Source: Lycium barbarum (lineage: Eukaryota; Streptophyta; Magnoliopsida; Solanales; Solanaceae). Taken from it: a stretch of DNA of 64,000 nucleotides. The notes beneath the pieces are model-generated. The model had not been told where the DNA came from and made no database searches. It worked only from the letters and a program-made list of their open reading frames with translations. How positions within the stretch are numbered: the first letter of the stretch is position 1; every line of letters begins with the position of its first letter. Made by a program: the position numbers and the translations under genes. The stretch covers positions 63,021,821 through 63,085,820 of the forward strand of contig NC_083346.1 of NCBI RefSeq assembly GCF_019175385.1. Direction: 5' to 3'. Shown here one piece after another: positions 42,933 to 54,227 of this stretch.

Positions 42933-44336
42933 TGTTATATCCCGTATTTTTGAACCTCGGAGCATCTGCTGGGGTGGGGCCCACATACCGAGATTTTTTT
43001 TGGAACATCTGAAAAGTCATATGAATCACATATGTAAAGTTAAACACAACTCATGAAGTACCTTTGGACCAAATCAAAGTGGAAACCCTCCAAACGAATA
43101 TTTTTAAGAAAATGTTTTCGGGTGACCTGACTTTGGGGGGCCAAAACTGTATTGTAAGTTTGGAATTTCGAAAATACCTTGAAATAGAAGTTGTAGATAA
43201 TTGAATTAGCTTTCCATCCATAGGTCGTGGGTTCCCAGGTGACGTCGGTACAAGGAGATATGAACGTTTTAAGGTCGAAAGGTCAGTGGGCTAGGCCCAA
43301 CTCGGGACCAACCGAGTTGGCCCAAAAAAATGAAAAACAATTCAGGCCCAAGTGAGGAGCCATTCGGCCATGGTCCATAAAAAGGATCCAAGCCCATGGA
43401 ATTAAGTCATGTGGTCAATGAATAAAAGACCACTTAATCATCTAAATTCCATAGAACTTTCAAGAGAAAGAATAGGAGGAAAAACAAGAGAAAAACAAGA
43501 ACAAAAAGAGGGCATTTCGGGTTTGGCCATAGAAAAATCACCCCTCAAAATCTTGCCTCTAAAATTATTTTCTTGTTGAATTCCTACTAAATTAAGTGTC
43601 CTCTACAACTTGGTGTAATTGTTTTGGAAGAAGGAGCACTTATTTCTTCAAGTTGACAACTTGTTCAAGTGAAGAAGTTTGTAGAAAAAGGTAAGAATCA
43701 ATTCCTTTTTCTTATGTTATGAAGGTTTGTTTATGTTGTGGTATGTGGAAATGAGTAGAAATTATGGAAATAAGGAAGTTTGCAAACTGGGTATGTATAT
43801 ATATATGTAGCCATGGGTGTATATATGTTGTATACATATATGAGTTGAATTTTATGTTGCATTCTAGTTGTGGTTATGATGGAAATTATATTGGGAATGA
43901 AAGTTGAAATGAATTTTGGTTGAAGTTGGAATGTAGGTGATTATGTCACTTTAGAATAATTTTGTGATATTATGGAAATGAAGTTGTTAAGATGTGAATT
44001 ATGATTATGGTTGATGAATTTGGAAGTTGGAAACTTGTTATGAAGTTGTATGCCAAAGATTTGATGTTTTGCATAAGTTATGATTTTGGCGGAAGATTGT
44101 ATATCATGTATATCGAGTGTATATCTTAAGGAAAACGATATGAAATGTTTCTAGAACTATATGGTGATGATCATGATGGTTGTTGAATATGAAATTATTG
44201 ATCTTAGTTGAAAGTTGGGTTGAATTGAAGATTATGTCAACTTGTGAGAAAAATGACTAGTTGAAGGATATTTGTGTTTTTAATGTTCATTGTTGATATT
44301 GTTGTTGTCGTTTGGGTTGTTGTTGATGATTTATAG

Positions 44337-44353
44337 CCGAGTTGAATTCTCGG
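44337..44353 (+). promoter_or_regulatory. CCGAG/CTCGG hairpin, D LTR
   Basis: Loop TTGAATT is identical to that of LTR1-3 while the stem differs by a matched pair (CCGAG/CTCGG against CCGGG/CCCGG). Confidence 0.5.
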
Positions 44354-44462
44354 GGTGTCATATGTATAGGGGAAGTGCTGCCGAAATTTCGGTAGCCAAA
44401 TATGCTTAAAGTTGAAATAATGGCATTAATAATTCACAATTGGTAAACTTGACCAATTGCAG

Positions 44463-44513
44463 TTTTTCGACGAAACGGGAAGTGAGTTTGGAAAGGCTTA
44501 AGGAGCGCGAAAG
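44463..44513 (+). other. Putative 51-nt leader exon in D 5' LTR
   Basis: Bounded by ACCAATTGCAG on the left and CGAAAG/GTATGTAAAG on the right. Splicing from here to 46122 would remove the end of the LTR, the primer site and the leader stem-loop. Confidence 0.5.
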
Positions 44514-45509
44514 GTATGTAAAGCAACCCCAATTCTTCCCTTGGCATGCCCCTAGTGTGTTAGGGTCGGATCCGGGCCTCGAAGGACCTCTTGGCCCTCG
44601 GAATCTGCAAGACAAAATTTCAGTTTTTCCTTCAGTAGAATTGAACCATTTTGATACGCTTTTTCTGAAATTATGCAATTTTGCTCTAAATTATTCAGAA
44701 AGTCATAGAATGTTTGTATAACCTTTTTAGGTGATACTATATTCTTAGAGGGCACAATTTGAGCCCGCCGCCTTGTTTGTCCCAAAGCGGGCCCGCTATT
44801 TACGGTTTTGCCCCTAATGTGTTAAAGCATCCTTTTTAAGCGATTTTTGAAAGAAATGTTTTAATTACCCTACTAATCGCTTAACGAATATTATTTTAAA
44901 TATTCTGTTAAATATTATAAATTATTTTGACACTCGGAATGACTTCGGGAAAGTTATACTTCTGTAATTTATTATGATATCCGAAATACATTTATTATGA
45001 TTCCGTTCGACCCCATTGGATTTGTTTGTCTTTGATACGCTTCATCGAGTCTTTGAAAACATTTATTACATTTTTAAATTGCATTAGTCTCTCACTACTC
45101 CATTCGTGGATGTCCCAATGTTTCCCACTCTGAGCCCAGGCCAGGATATGTTGTCAAGCGTAATTCTCTGCATTGTTCGCCGCGTCCCGATGTGAGGGGG
45201 CAGGTATACGCGTACATGGGTCTGTGGAGTATGATGTGCCATGTCCGCCTATTCTGATCTGATCTGTTATGGCCATTTTGATATGATATTATATGATACG
45301 GGGCCACGCCCCTTTTCTGATTCCTCTGTATTGTGGCACCAGTGTCGGGAGGGTGACCACGTTCTGTCTGCCGAGTCCCGTGGCAGGGATCGGATATGAT
45401 ATGACATATGTTTCTGTACACATTCTGTCTGATTTGGAAATATGCATTTGACACTCTGGATTTTGTACCCATTTTCTGTAATCATTATGATTTGACTTCT
45501 GTGATTCCG

Positions 45510-45580
45510 CTTTACATATTCAGTACATATTTCGTACTGACCCCCTTTCTTCGGGGGCTGCGTTTTCATGCCGCGCAGGT
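45510..45580 (+). promoter_or_regulatory. Triple stem-loop module, D 5' LTR
   Basis: First stem CAGTAC (45521-45526) with GTACTG (45534-45539), perfect. Second CCCCC (45541-45545) with GGGGG (45553-45557). Third CTGCG (45558-45562) with CGCAG (45574-45578). The copy in the 3' LTR is at 53756-53824. Confidence 0.6.
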
Positions 45581-45986
45581 ACGGACGACAGGTTTGCTGA
45601 TCCGCACGTTTAGGATCCCATTTCTGCTATTTTGGGGCGCTCTCTTCTACAGAGCCTATTTTTTGGTACAGTCTGTCACTGCTATCTGGATATGTACTTT
45701 GTTCAGGGTATGACGGGGCCCTGTCCCGTCTTATGATTATGATATGTTCTGTAGAGGTCTGTGGATACATCTGTGTGGGTTCTGTACATATGTTTGGGAT
45801 GTTTTGTTTTATGATAGCCTTATCGGCTTCTGTGTGCCAAGTCTGCTCTTCGGCTAAATTCTGTAGCATCCACTAATGTTATTATTATATTATTATTCTG
45901 ATAATATGCTAATTTGGGTATCGGGTACATATAGGTGCCCAGCTAGGGCACTGGTCGCGGCCCACGGGGTTGGGTCGTGAAAAAAG

Positions 45987-45998
45987 TGGTATCAGAGC
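45987..45998 (+). other. Primer binding site, element D
   Basis: TGGTATCAGAGC, initiator-Met tRNA type, four bases after the LTR. Confidence 0.95.
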
Positions 45999-46039
45999 GG
46001 TTCGTCCTCGGAATGTCCACAGACCGTGTCTAGTAGAGT

Positions 46040-46079
46040 CTTGTTTATCGGTGTGTTGTGCACCACGCCTATAAACAGG
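46040..46079 (+). other. Leader stem-loop with GTGCAC palindrome, element D
   Basis: CTTGTTTAT (46040-46048) with ATAAACAGG (46071-46079), one wobble. GTG/CAC inner stem; GTGCAC at 46058-46063, in the place of GCGCGC in B. Confidence 0.6.
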
Positions 46080-46120
46080 AGGCTACAGGGCATTTAGGAT
46101 ACTACCCTTCTTTCTGTCTT

Positions 46121-46122
46121 AG
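46121..46122 (+). other. Putative splice acceptor before gag, element D
   Basis: CCCTTCTTTCTGTCTT, then AG, then ATCGTGCGATAGAGC; 63 bases before ATG 46186. Confidence 0.5.
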
Positions 46123-46185
46123 ATCGTGCGATAGAGCTGTGTTATCAGGATGACCCCTCCCTAACGAGTGGCTATGTTTGCAGAT

Positions 46186-47630
46186 ATGCCTCCAAAAAAG
46201 GCAACAGCGGCCCAAAAGGCCAAGTCAGCAGCCTTGGGAGAGACTAGCCGGGTCCAGAGGATTACCAGGGCCCAGGCACATATTGCTCCGGGGACTTTGC
46301 CCCAGACAGAGGGTTCGTCTACACCGCCACTCGTGGAGGAGATTGGGGCGGCCGTAGCTGCAGATCGGGGGGCGGCTCCACCGCCAGCTCCCGCAGTTCC
46401 AGTACCTGAGCCTCCAGCTCCACGGCCAGGCACTGAGGATCAGTCTATGAGGGAGGCAGTCCAGTTGCTGACTAGACTTGTGGCAGGGCAGGTTCAGGGC
46501 ATGGACTGGGAGGTGACCGGGCAGTCAGGCGTGATAGTTCGAGAGCCCGTGAGTTTTTGACTTGTAACCCTCCAGAGTTCTTCGGGACAAAGCCCGAGGA
46601 GGATCCTGAGGAGTTTATTAGGAAGATGCGACGCACTCTAGATTTGATTAATGCTTCCGAGACAGAGTCAGTCGCGTTAGCTTCGTACCGGTTATATGAT
46701 GTGGCGGAAAACTGGTACGAGTCATGGGGGCTATCCAGGGGGGACGGCGCTCCTCCAGCAGTTTGGGGCGATTTTTCTCAGGCATTTCTTGGACACTTTC
46801 TGCCCCAGAGTTGCGACGAGCCAGATCTGATAGGTTCTTATTATTGAGGCAGAAGGGCCGCAGTATCCGGGACTACAATTTGGAGTTTGATTCCTTGGCC
46901 CGATATGCACCTACTGTGGTGGCTACTATGGCGGACCGGATGCACAGATATATTATGGGGCTGGATCGGTATTTTGTTGATAGCTGCTTAGTATTGGCTG
47001 CTCAGCCCGGTATGGACATTGCCCGTATCCAGGCCCATGCCCAGGGCATGGAGGATCGGGGCAGAGGAGGACACCAGCCTGACAGGGGCCAGGATCGGAG
47101 ACAGCCCAAGAGGGCCAGGTCATCTGGAGACTTTCGGGACAGACAGCCCCAACAGCCGCAGCAGCCTAGCAGATTTTCATCTCAGCCGGCGCAGAGCGCG
47201 CCTCCCCAGCCTGCAGGTCGCAAATTCGATAGCCCAGGGTATTCAGGAGCAGGCCAGAGCTCCCGGGCTTCAGGTTCGCGGACAGATAGGGGTTCTGGTC
47301 AGATGAGGCCACCCAGGGTTCAGTGTTCTTTTTGTGGCAGATACCATACGGGAGAGTGCTACAGATCCACCGGTGCGTGCTTTTCTTGTGGCCGTCAGGG
47401 CCATTCTGTGAGAGATTGCCCGTATAAGGGTAGTTCGGGTGGTGCAGCGCAGCCTACCGGATCAGCCGCTGGGTCTTCATCTTCGTCAGTGGCTATGCGC
47501 CCTACGGGGCAGGGTATTTTGGCACCAGCGGGTCGCGGCAGAGGCCGTGGTGGAGCTTCTGGTATTAGCGGTCCTTCGAACCGCATTTATGCTTTGGCCA
47601 GCCGCCAGGATCAGGAGGCATCTCCTAATG
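46186..47630 (+). pseudogene. gag of element D, frameshifted twice
   Basis: N-terminal A- and P-rich segment to about 46440, capsid-type core from 46557 (PPEFFGTKPEEDP) to about 47040, then a Q-, R- and S-rich linker. Zinc knuckles are [12 protein letters not shown] and [14 protein letters not shown] (47378-47419). Both frameshifts lie at the edges of the core. The linker is longer and more Q/P-rich than that of B. Confidence 0.92.
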
Positions 47631-49945
47631 TCGTCACAGGTACTTTATTGGTCTTCTCTCGATCTGTGTATGCACTAATTGATCCAGGTTCGACTTTATC
47701 ATATATTTCACCTCTTGTTGCCGGTAAAATTGGTATTATGTCTGAACCTATAGAGCCATTTGAGGTAGCCACACCGATAGGGGATTTTGTTGTAGCGAAA
47801 CAGGTTTATAAAGACTGTTCTGTGATCGTTTGTGACCGTGACACTAAGGCAGATCTGGTAGAGTTAGATATGACTGAATTTGATGTTATTATGGGTATGG
47901 ATTGGCTAGCTTCCTGTTACGCTAATGTTGACTGCCAGAATAAGGTAGTTCGCTTCCAGTTTCCCGGGGAGCCAGTTATAAATTGGGCTGGTAATACAGC
48001 ATCGCCGAAAGGTAAGTTTATTTCATACCTTAAGGCAAAGAAAATGATCAGAAAGGGTTATATCTATCATCTGGTTCGGGTGCAAGACTTGGACGCCGAG
48101 ACGCCGACACTTCAGTCAGTCCCCGTGATTAATGAGTTTCCAGATGTTTTTCCCGACGAGCTTCCAGGTCTTCCTCCAGAGCGGGAGATAGACTTCTCTA
48201 TTGACTTACTCCCAGACACTCAGCCTATCTCTATTCCTCCGTATAGAATGGCGCCTGCAGAGTTAAAGGAGTTGAAGGAGCAGCTGAAAGATTTGTTGGA
48301 TAAGGGCTTCATCAGACCCAGTACTTCGCCTTGGGGAGCCCCGGTATTATTTGTGCGTAAGAAAGACGGGTCGCTGCGTATGTGTATTGATTATCGGCAG
48401 CTGAATAAGGTAACTATAAAGAATAAATACCCCCTCCCCAGGATTGATGATTTGTTTGATCAGCTGCAGGGCGCTAAGTGTTTTTCGAAGATAGATCTTC
48501 GATCCGGTTACCACCAGGTGCGAGTACGAGAGGCCGATATCCCTAAGACAGCTTTCCGGACCCGATATGGGCATTACGAGTTCAGGGTTATGTCTTTTGG
48601 GCTGACAAATGCTCCCGCAGTATTCATGGATTTGATGAACCGGGTATTCAGGCCATTCTTGGATATGTTTGTAATTGTATTCATTGATGATATCCTGGTT
48701 TATTCTCGGTCTGAGGCGGAGCACGCAGATCATGTGGGATCGGTATTAGGGGTACTCCGGCATCAGAAGTTATATGCGAAATTTTCTAAGTGCGAATTCT
48801 GGCTGTCTTCAGTGGCCTTCTTGGGGCATGTTATTGCAGCTGATGGTGTCCGGGTGGACACACAGAAGATTGAGGCCGTGAAGAATTGGCCCAGACCTAC
48901 GACGCCCATAGAGGTACGCAGTTTCCTGGGGTTAGCAGGCTATTACAGGAGATTTGTGGAGAAGTTTGCTTCGATTTCAGCGCCTTTGACAAGGCTGACT
49001 CAGAAGGGAGCTAAGTTCCTGTGGTCTGACGCTTGTGAACGGAGCTTCCAGTTGCTGAAGGAGAAGCTGACTACAGCCCCAGTTCTGACTCTTCCAGAGG
49101 GACCGGACGGGTATGTTATTTATTGTGACGCTTCTGGCATGGGGTTGGGCTGTGTATTGATGCAGCATGGCAGAGTTATAGCGTATGCTTCCCGGCAGCT
49201 CAAGAAGCATGAGAAGAATTATCCTACCCACGATCTGGAGCTCGCAGCGGTAATTCATGCTCTGAAGATATGGAGACACTATTTATATGGCGTTCATGTG
49301 GATATCTATACTGATCATAAGAGTCTCCAGTATATTTTCAGGCAGAGAGAGCTTAATTTGCGACAGCGGAGGTGGCTGGAGCTTCTGAAAGATTATGACA
49401 TGGATATTCTGTATCATCCGGGTAAGGCTAATGTTGTTGCTGATGCGCTCAGTCGGAAGTCTATGGGCAGTTTGGCCGATTTACAGCCAGACAGGAGAGA
49501 GATAGCCCGTGATATTCAGCAGTTGGCTAGTCTCGGGGTTCGTCTGGCCGATTCTGGAGATACACGGATTTCTGTTCGAGGGGTTTCTGAGTCATCCCTC
49601 AGGGACGATATTAAGCGGCGTCAATACGAAGATCCTGTCTTAGCTCAGTACAGGGACACAGCCTATGATAAGGAGAGGACTCCGTTCGAGTTTTCACCGG
49701 ACGGTACTTTGTTATACAGAGGCATGTTGTGTGTACCTGATATTGCAGGCCTTCGGCAGCAGGTTATGAGCGAGGCACATTATGCTCGCTACTCGGTCCA
49801 TCCTGGGTCTACGAAGATGTACCATGATCTCCGATGCTTATACTGGTGGGACGGCATGAAGCGGGATATTGCAGAGTTCGTCGCCCAGTGCCCTAATTGT
49901 CAGCAGGTCAAGATTGAGCATCAGAAGCCGGGTAGACTGTTGTAG
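47631..49945 (+). pseudogene. Protease, reverse transcriptase, RNase H and integrase start, element D
   Basis: The protease site is [12 protein letters not shown] (D at 47681-47683); P after D is usual for this clade as I recall it. The reverse transcriptase begins with [17 protein letters not shown] near 48140; catalytic FIDD at 48680-48691. RNase H has YCDASG (D 49127-49129), [16 protein letters not shown] and the ADALSRKS end. The zinc-binding part of integrase (about 49780-49905) has [10 protein letters not shown] and [11 protein letters not shown] 49943-49945 ends the stretch where B reads LLQTMEIP, so the stop is a single C-to-T change. Confidence 0.95.
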
Positions 49946-51055
49946 GAGATGGAAATCCCGACTTGGAAGTGGGAGGTTATTAATATGGACTTCATTACAG
50001 GTTTGCCTCGCACTCCACGGAAGTATGATTCTATCTGGGTCGTCGTTGATAGGCTGACGAAATCAGCCCATTTTCTTCCCGTCAGGACTACCTATTCCGC
50101 CGAGGATTATGCCAGGCTCTATATTAAGGAGATTGTGAAGCTCCACGGGGTTCCTATATCTATTATTTCTGACAGAGGCGCCCAGTTTACGGCGCATTTC
50201 TGGAGATCTTTTCAGGAGGGACTAGGGACTCAGGTGAGTCTGAGCACCGCATTTCATCCTCAGAGCGACGGGCAGGCCGAGCGCACTATACAGACGCTGG
50301 GGGATATGTTGCGGGCCTGCGTTATTGATTTCAGAGGCAGCTGGGATGATCACTTGTCGTTGATTGAGTTCGCATATAATAACAGTTACCATTCCAGCAT
50401 CCAGATGGCTCCGTACGAGGCTCTATATGGCAGGAAATGCAGATCGCCGATTGGCTGGTTTGATATTGGCGAGTCAGAGTTGATTGGCCCAGATATGGTC
50501 CAGCAGGCCGTGGACAAGGTAAAACTTATTCGGGAGCGACTGTTGGCAGCCCAGAGTCGACAGAAGTCATACGCGGATAAAAGGCGTCGACCGTTGGAGT
50601 TTCAGGTAGGCGATTGGGTATTTCTGAAGGTATCGCCTATGAAAGGCGTGATGCGGTTCGGCCGAAAGGGTAAGCTCAGTCCGCGTTATATTGGGCCTTA
50701 TCAGATTGTTCGGAAGGTTGGAAATGTCGCCTATGAGTTAGATTTGCTATCTGATTTGGAAGCGGTACATCCGGTATTCCATGTCTCTATGCTTCGCAGA
50801 TGCATTGGTGACCCTTCCAGAATTTTCCCTGCGGATGATATTCAGGTGTCGGAGCAACTATCGTACGAGGAGCAGCCCGTATCTATTTTGGATCGTCAGG
50901 TAAGGAGGCTTCGGAATAAAGATGTAGCCTCTGTTAAGGTACTGTGGCGGAACGATAATAGGGAGGAAATGACATGGGAGGCCGAAGAGGAAATGAAGAA
51001 GAAATATCCTCATTTGTTCTCTATACCCACAGGTAACCTTAAATCCCTGCTTTAA
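49946..51055 (+). pseudogene. Integrase catalytic core and chromodomain-like tail, element D
   Basis: In frame with the preceding part. Catalytic residues are D 50048-50050 (VVDRLTKSAHF), D 50171-50173 (SDRGAQF) and E 50279-50281 (QAERTIQ), with DD35E spacing. The GPY-like block (GKLSPRYIGPYQIV) lies at about 50665-50715. The tail, about 50897-51020, has QVRRLRNKDVASVKVLW and EEMTWEAEEEMKKKYPHLF, a chromodomain of the Tekay type. The frame closes 123 bases before the 3' LTR. Taken alone this piece is fully open (368 codons from ATG 49949). Confidence 0.95.
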
Positions 51056-51142
51056 TTTATTCCAATATCAATCGTGTGTCATATGTGATGTCTGTAAACA
51101 TGAACTCCCCCAAAGTATTTTCAAACCCTATGAGATTAATTT

Positions 51143-51178
51143 AACATTCGAGGACGAATGTTCTAAAGGGGGGGAGGA
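51143..51178 (+). other. Pre-PPT hairpin and polypurine tract, element D
   Basis: AACATTCG-agga-CGAATGTT (51143-51162), then AAAGGGGGGGAGGA up to the LTR. Confidence 0.9.
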
Positions 51179-54100
51179 TGTTATATCCCGTATTTTTGAA
51201 CCTCGGAGCATCTGCTGGGGTGGGGCCCACATACCGAGATTTTTTTTGGAACATATGAAAAGTCATATGAATCACATATGTAAAGTTAAACACAACTCAT
51301 GAAGTACCTTTGGACCAAATCAAAGTGGAAACCCTCCAAACGAATATTTTTAAGAAAACGTTTTCGGGTGACCTGACTTTGGGGGGCCAAAACTGTATTG
51401 TAAGTTTGGAATTTCGAAAATACCTTGAAATAGAAGTTGTAGATAATTGAATTAGCTTTCCATCCATAGGTCGTGGGTTCCCAGGTGACGTCGGTACAAG
51501 GAGATACGAACGTTTTAAGGTCGAAAGGTCAGTGGGCTAGGCCCAACTCGGGACCAACCGAGTTGGCCCAAAAAAATGAAAAAAAATTCAGGCCCAAGTG
51601 AGGAGCCATTCGGCCATGGTCCATAAAAAGGATCCAAGCCCATGGAATTAAGTCATGTGGTCAATGAATAAAAGACCACTTAATCATCCAAATTCCATAG
51701 AACTTTCAAGAGAAAGAATAGGAGGAAAAACAAGAGAAAAACAAGAACAAAAAGAGGGCATTTCGGGTTTGGCCATAGAAATATCACCCCTCAAAATCTT
51801 GCCTCTAAAATTATTTTCTTGTTGAATTCCTACTAAATTAAGTGTCCTCTACAACTTGGTGTAATTATTTTGGAAGAAGGAGCACTTATTTCTTCAAGTT
51901 GACAACTTGTTCAAGTGAAGAAGTTTGTAGAAAAAGGTAAGAATCAATTCCTTTTTCTTATGTTATGAAGGTTTGTTTATGTTGTGGTATGTGGAAATGA
52001 GTAGAAATTATGGAAATAAGGAAGTTTGCAAAGTGGGTATGTATATATATATGTAGCCATGGGTGTATATATGTTGTATACATATATGAGTTGAATTTTA
52101 TGTTGCATTCTAGTTGTGGTTATGATGGAAATTATATTGGGAATGAAAGTTGAATGAATTTTGGTTGAAGTTGGAATGTAGGAGATTATGTCACTTTAGA
52201 ATAATTTTGTGATATTATGGAAATGAAGTTGTTAAGATGTGAATTATGATTATGGTTGATGAATTTGGAAGTTGGAAACTTGTTATGAAGTTGTATGCCA
52301 AAGATTTGATGTTTTGCATAAGTTATGATTTTGGCGGAAGATTGTATATCATGTATATCGAGTGTATATCTTAAGGAAAACGATATGAAATGTTTCTAGA
52401 ACTATATGGTGATGATCATGATGGTTGTTGAATATGAAATTATTGATCTTAGTTGAAAGTTGGGTTGAATTGAAGATTATGTCAACTTGTGAGAAAAATG
52501 ACTAGTTGAAGGATATTTGTGTTTTTAATGTTCATTGTTGATATTGTTGTTGTCGTTTGGGTTGTTGTTGATGATTTATAGCCGAGTTGAATTCTCGGGG
52601 TGTCATATGTATAGGGGAAGTGCTGCCGAAATTTCGGTAGCCAAATATGCTTAAAGTTGAAATAATGGCATTAATAATTCACAATTGGTAAACTTGACCA
52701 ATTGCAGTTTTTCGACGAAACGGGAAGTGAGTTTGGAAAGGCTTAAGGAGCGCGAAAGGTATGTAAAGCAACCCCAATTCTTCCCTTGGCATGCCCCTAG
52801 TGTGTTAGGGTCGGATCCGGGCCTCGAAGGACCTCTTGGCCCTCGGAATCCGCAAGACAAAATTTCAGTTTTTCCTTCAGTAGAATTGAACCATTTTGAT
52901 ACGCTTTTTCTGAAATTATGCAATTTTGCTCTAAATTATTCAGAAAGTCATAGAATGTTTGTATAACCTTTTTAGGTGATACTATATGCTTAGAGGGCAC
53001 AATTTGAGCCCGCCGCCTTGTTTGTCCCAAGGCGGGCCCGCTATTTACGGTTTTGCCCCTAATGTGTTAAAGCTTCCTTTTTAAGCGATTTTTGAAAGAA
53101 ATGTTTTAATTACCCTACTAATCGCTTAACGAATATTATTTTAAATATTCTGTTAAATATTATAAATTATTTTGACACTCGGAATGACTTCGGGAAAGTT
53201 ATACTTCTGTAATTTATTATGATATCCGAAATACATTTATTATGATTCCGTCCGACCCCATTGGATTTGTTTGTCTTTGATACGCTTCATCGAGTCTTTG
53301 AAAACATTAATTACATTTTTAAATTGCATTAGTCTCTCACTACTCCATTCGTGGATGTCCCAATGTTTCCCACACTGAGCCCGGGCCAGGATATGTTGTC
53401 AAGCGTAATTCTCTGCATTGTTCGCCGCGTCCCGATGTGAGGGGGCAGGTATACGCGTACATGGGTCTGTGGAGTATGATGTGCCATGTCCGCCTATTCT
53501 GATCTGATCTGTTATGGCCATTTTGATATGATATTATATGATACGGGGCCACGCCCCTTTTCTAATTCCTCTGTATTGTGGCACCAGTGTCGGGAGGGTG
53601 ACCACGTTCTGTCTGCCGAGTCCCGTGGCAGGGATCGGATATGATATGACATATGTTTCTGTACACATTCTGTCTGATTTGGAAATATGCATTTGACACT
53701 CTGGATTTTGTACCCATTTTCTGTAATCATTATGATTTGACTTCTGTGATTCCGCTTTACATATTCAGTACATATTTCGTACTGACCCCCTTTCTTCGGG
53801 GGCTGCGTTTTCATGCCGCGCAGGTACGGACGACAGGTTTGCTGATCCGCACGTTTAGGATCCCATTTCTGCTATTTTGGGGCGCTCTCTTCTACAGAGC
53901 CCATCTTTTGGTACAGTCTGTCACTGCTATCTGGATATGTACTTTGTTCAGGGTATGACGGGGCCCTGTCCCGTCTTATGATTATGATATGTTCTGTAGA
54001 GGTCTGTGGATACATCTGTGTGGGTTCTGTACATATGTTTGGGATGTTTTGTTTTATGATAGCCTTATCGGCTTCTGTGTGCCAAGTCTGCTCTTCGGCT

Positions 54101-54227
54101 AAATTCTGTAGCATCCACTAATGTTATTATTATATTATTATTCTGATAATATGCTAATTTGGGTATCGGGTACGTATAGGTGCCCAGCTAGGGCACTGGT
54201 CGCGGCCCACGGGGTTGGGTCGTGACA
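51179..54227 (+). repeat. 3' LTR of element D
   Basis: TGTTATATCCCGTATTTTTG to GTCGTGACA, 3049 bases. Donor-like GT at 51937. Confidence 0.96.

Larger units (their letters stand above)
42933..45982 (+). repeat. 5' LTR of element D
   Basis: TGTTATATCCCGTATTTTTG start; the end GTCGTGAAA should be GTCGTGACA (C to A at 45981). Donor-like AAGGTAAG with GT at 43691, CCGAG-ttgaatt-CTCGG hairpin (44337-44353), palindrome 44381-44392. It lacks the TGACG stem found in the other families. Confidence 0.95.
46186..51055 (+). pseudogene. gag-pol polyprotein of element D, three lesions
   Basis: One original frame of about 1,620 codons from MPPKKATAAQ to the TAA at 51053-51055; the upstream in-frame ATG 46168 is possible but MPPKK matches the MSPKGK and MPMKRK starts of relatives. 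Lesions: a frameshift between about 46490 and 46540, a 1-base loss in the C run near 46803, and TAG at 49943-49945 in place of an expected CAG. Everything else is open, including 1,073 codons in one stretch. Gag, protease, reverse transcriptase, RNase H, integrase and chromodomain-like tail are all present with their catalytic residues. Expressed as one polyprotein in intact relatives and cut by its own protease. Confidence 0.95.
42933..54227 (+). mobile_element. Element D: young, nearly intact chromovirus
   Basis: An 11,295-base Ty3/gypsy element: 5' LTR 42933-45982, primer site 45987-45998, leader stem 46040-46079, gag-pol 46186-51055, polypurine tract and 3' LTR 51179-54227. It has an exact GCTAG duplication at 42928-42932 and 54228-54232. 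I count about 25 differences between the 3.05 kb LTRs, near 0.8 percent, so it is one of the youngest insertions here. Three point lesions separate it from an open gag-pol. It inserted into the internal region of C. Confidence 0.97.

Noticed and set aside
44440..52966. 93- and 101-codon plus-strand frames repeated in both D LTRs
   Set aside because: The frame at 44440 crosses the putative exon and donor; all are copied LTR sequence with no domain.
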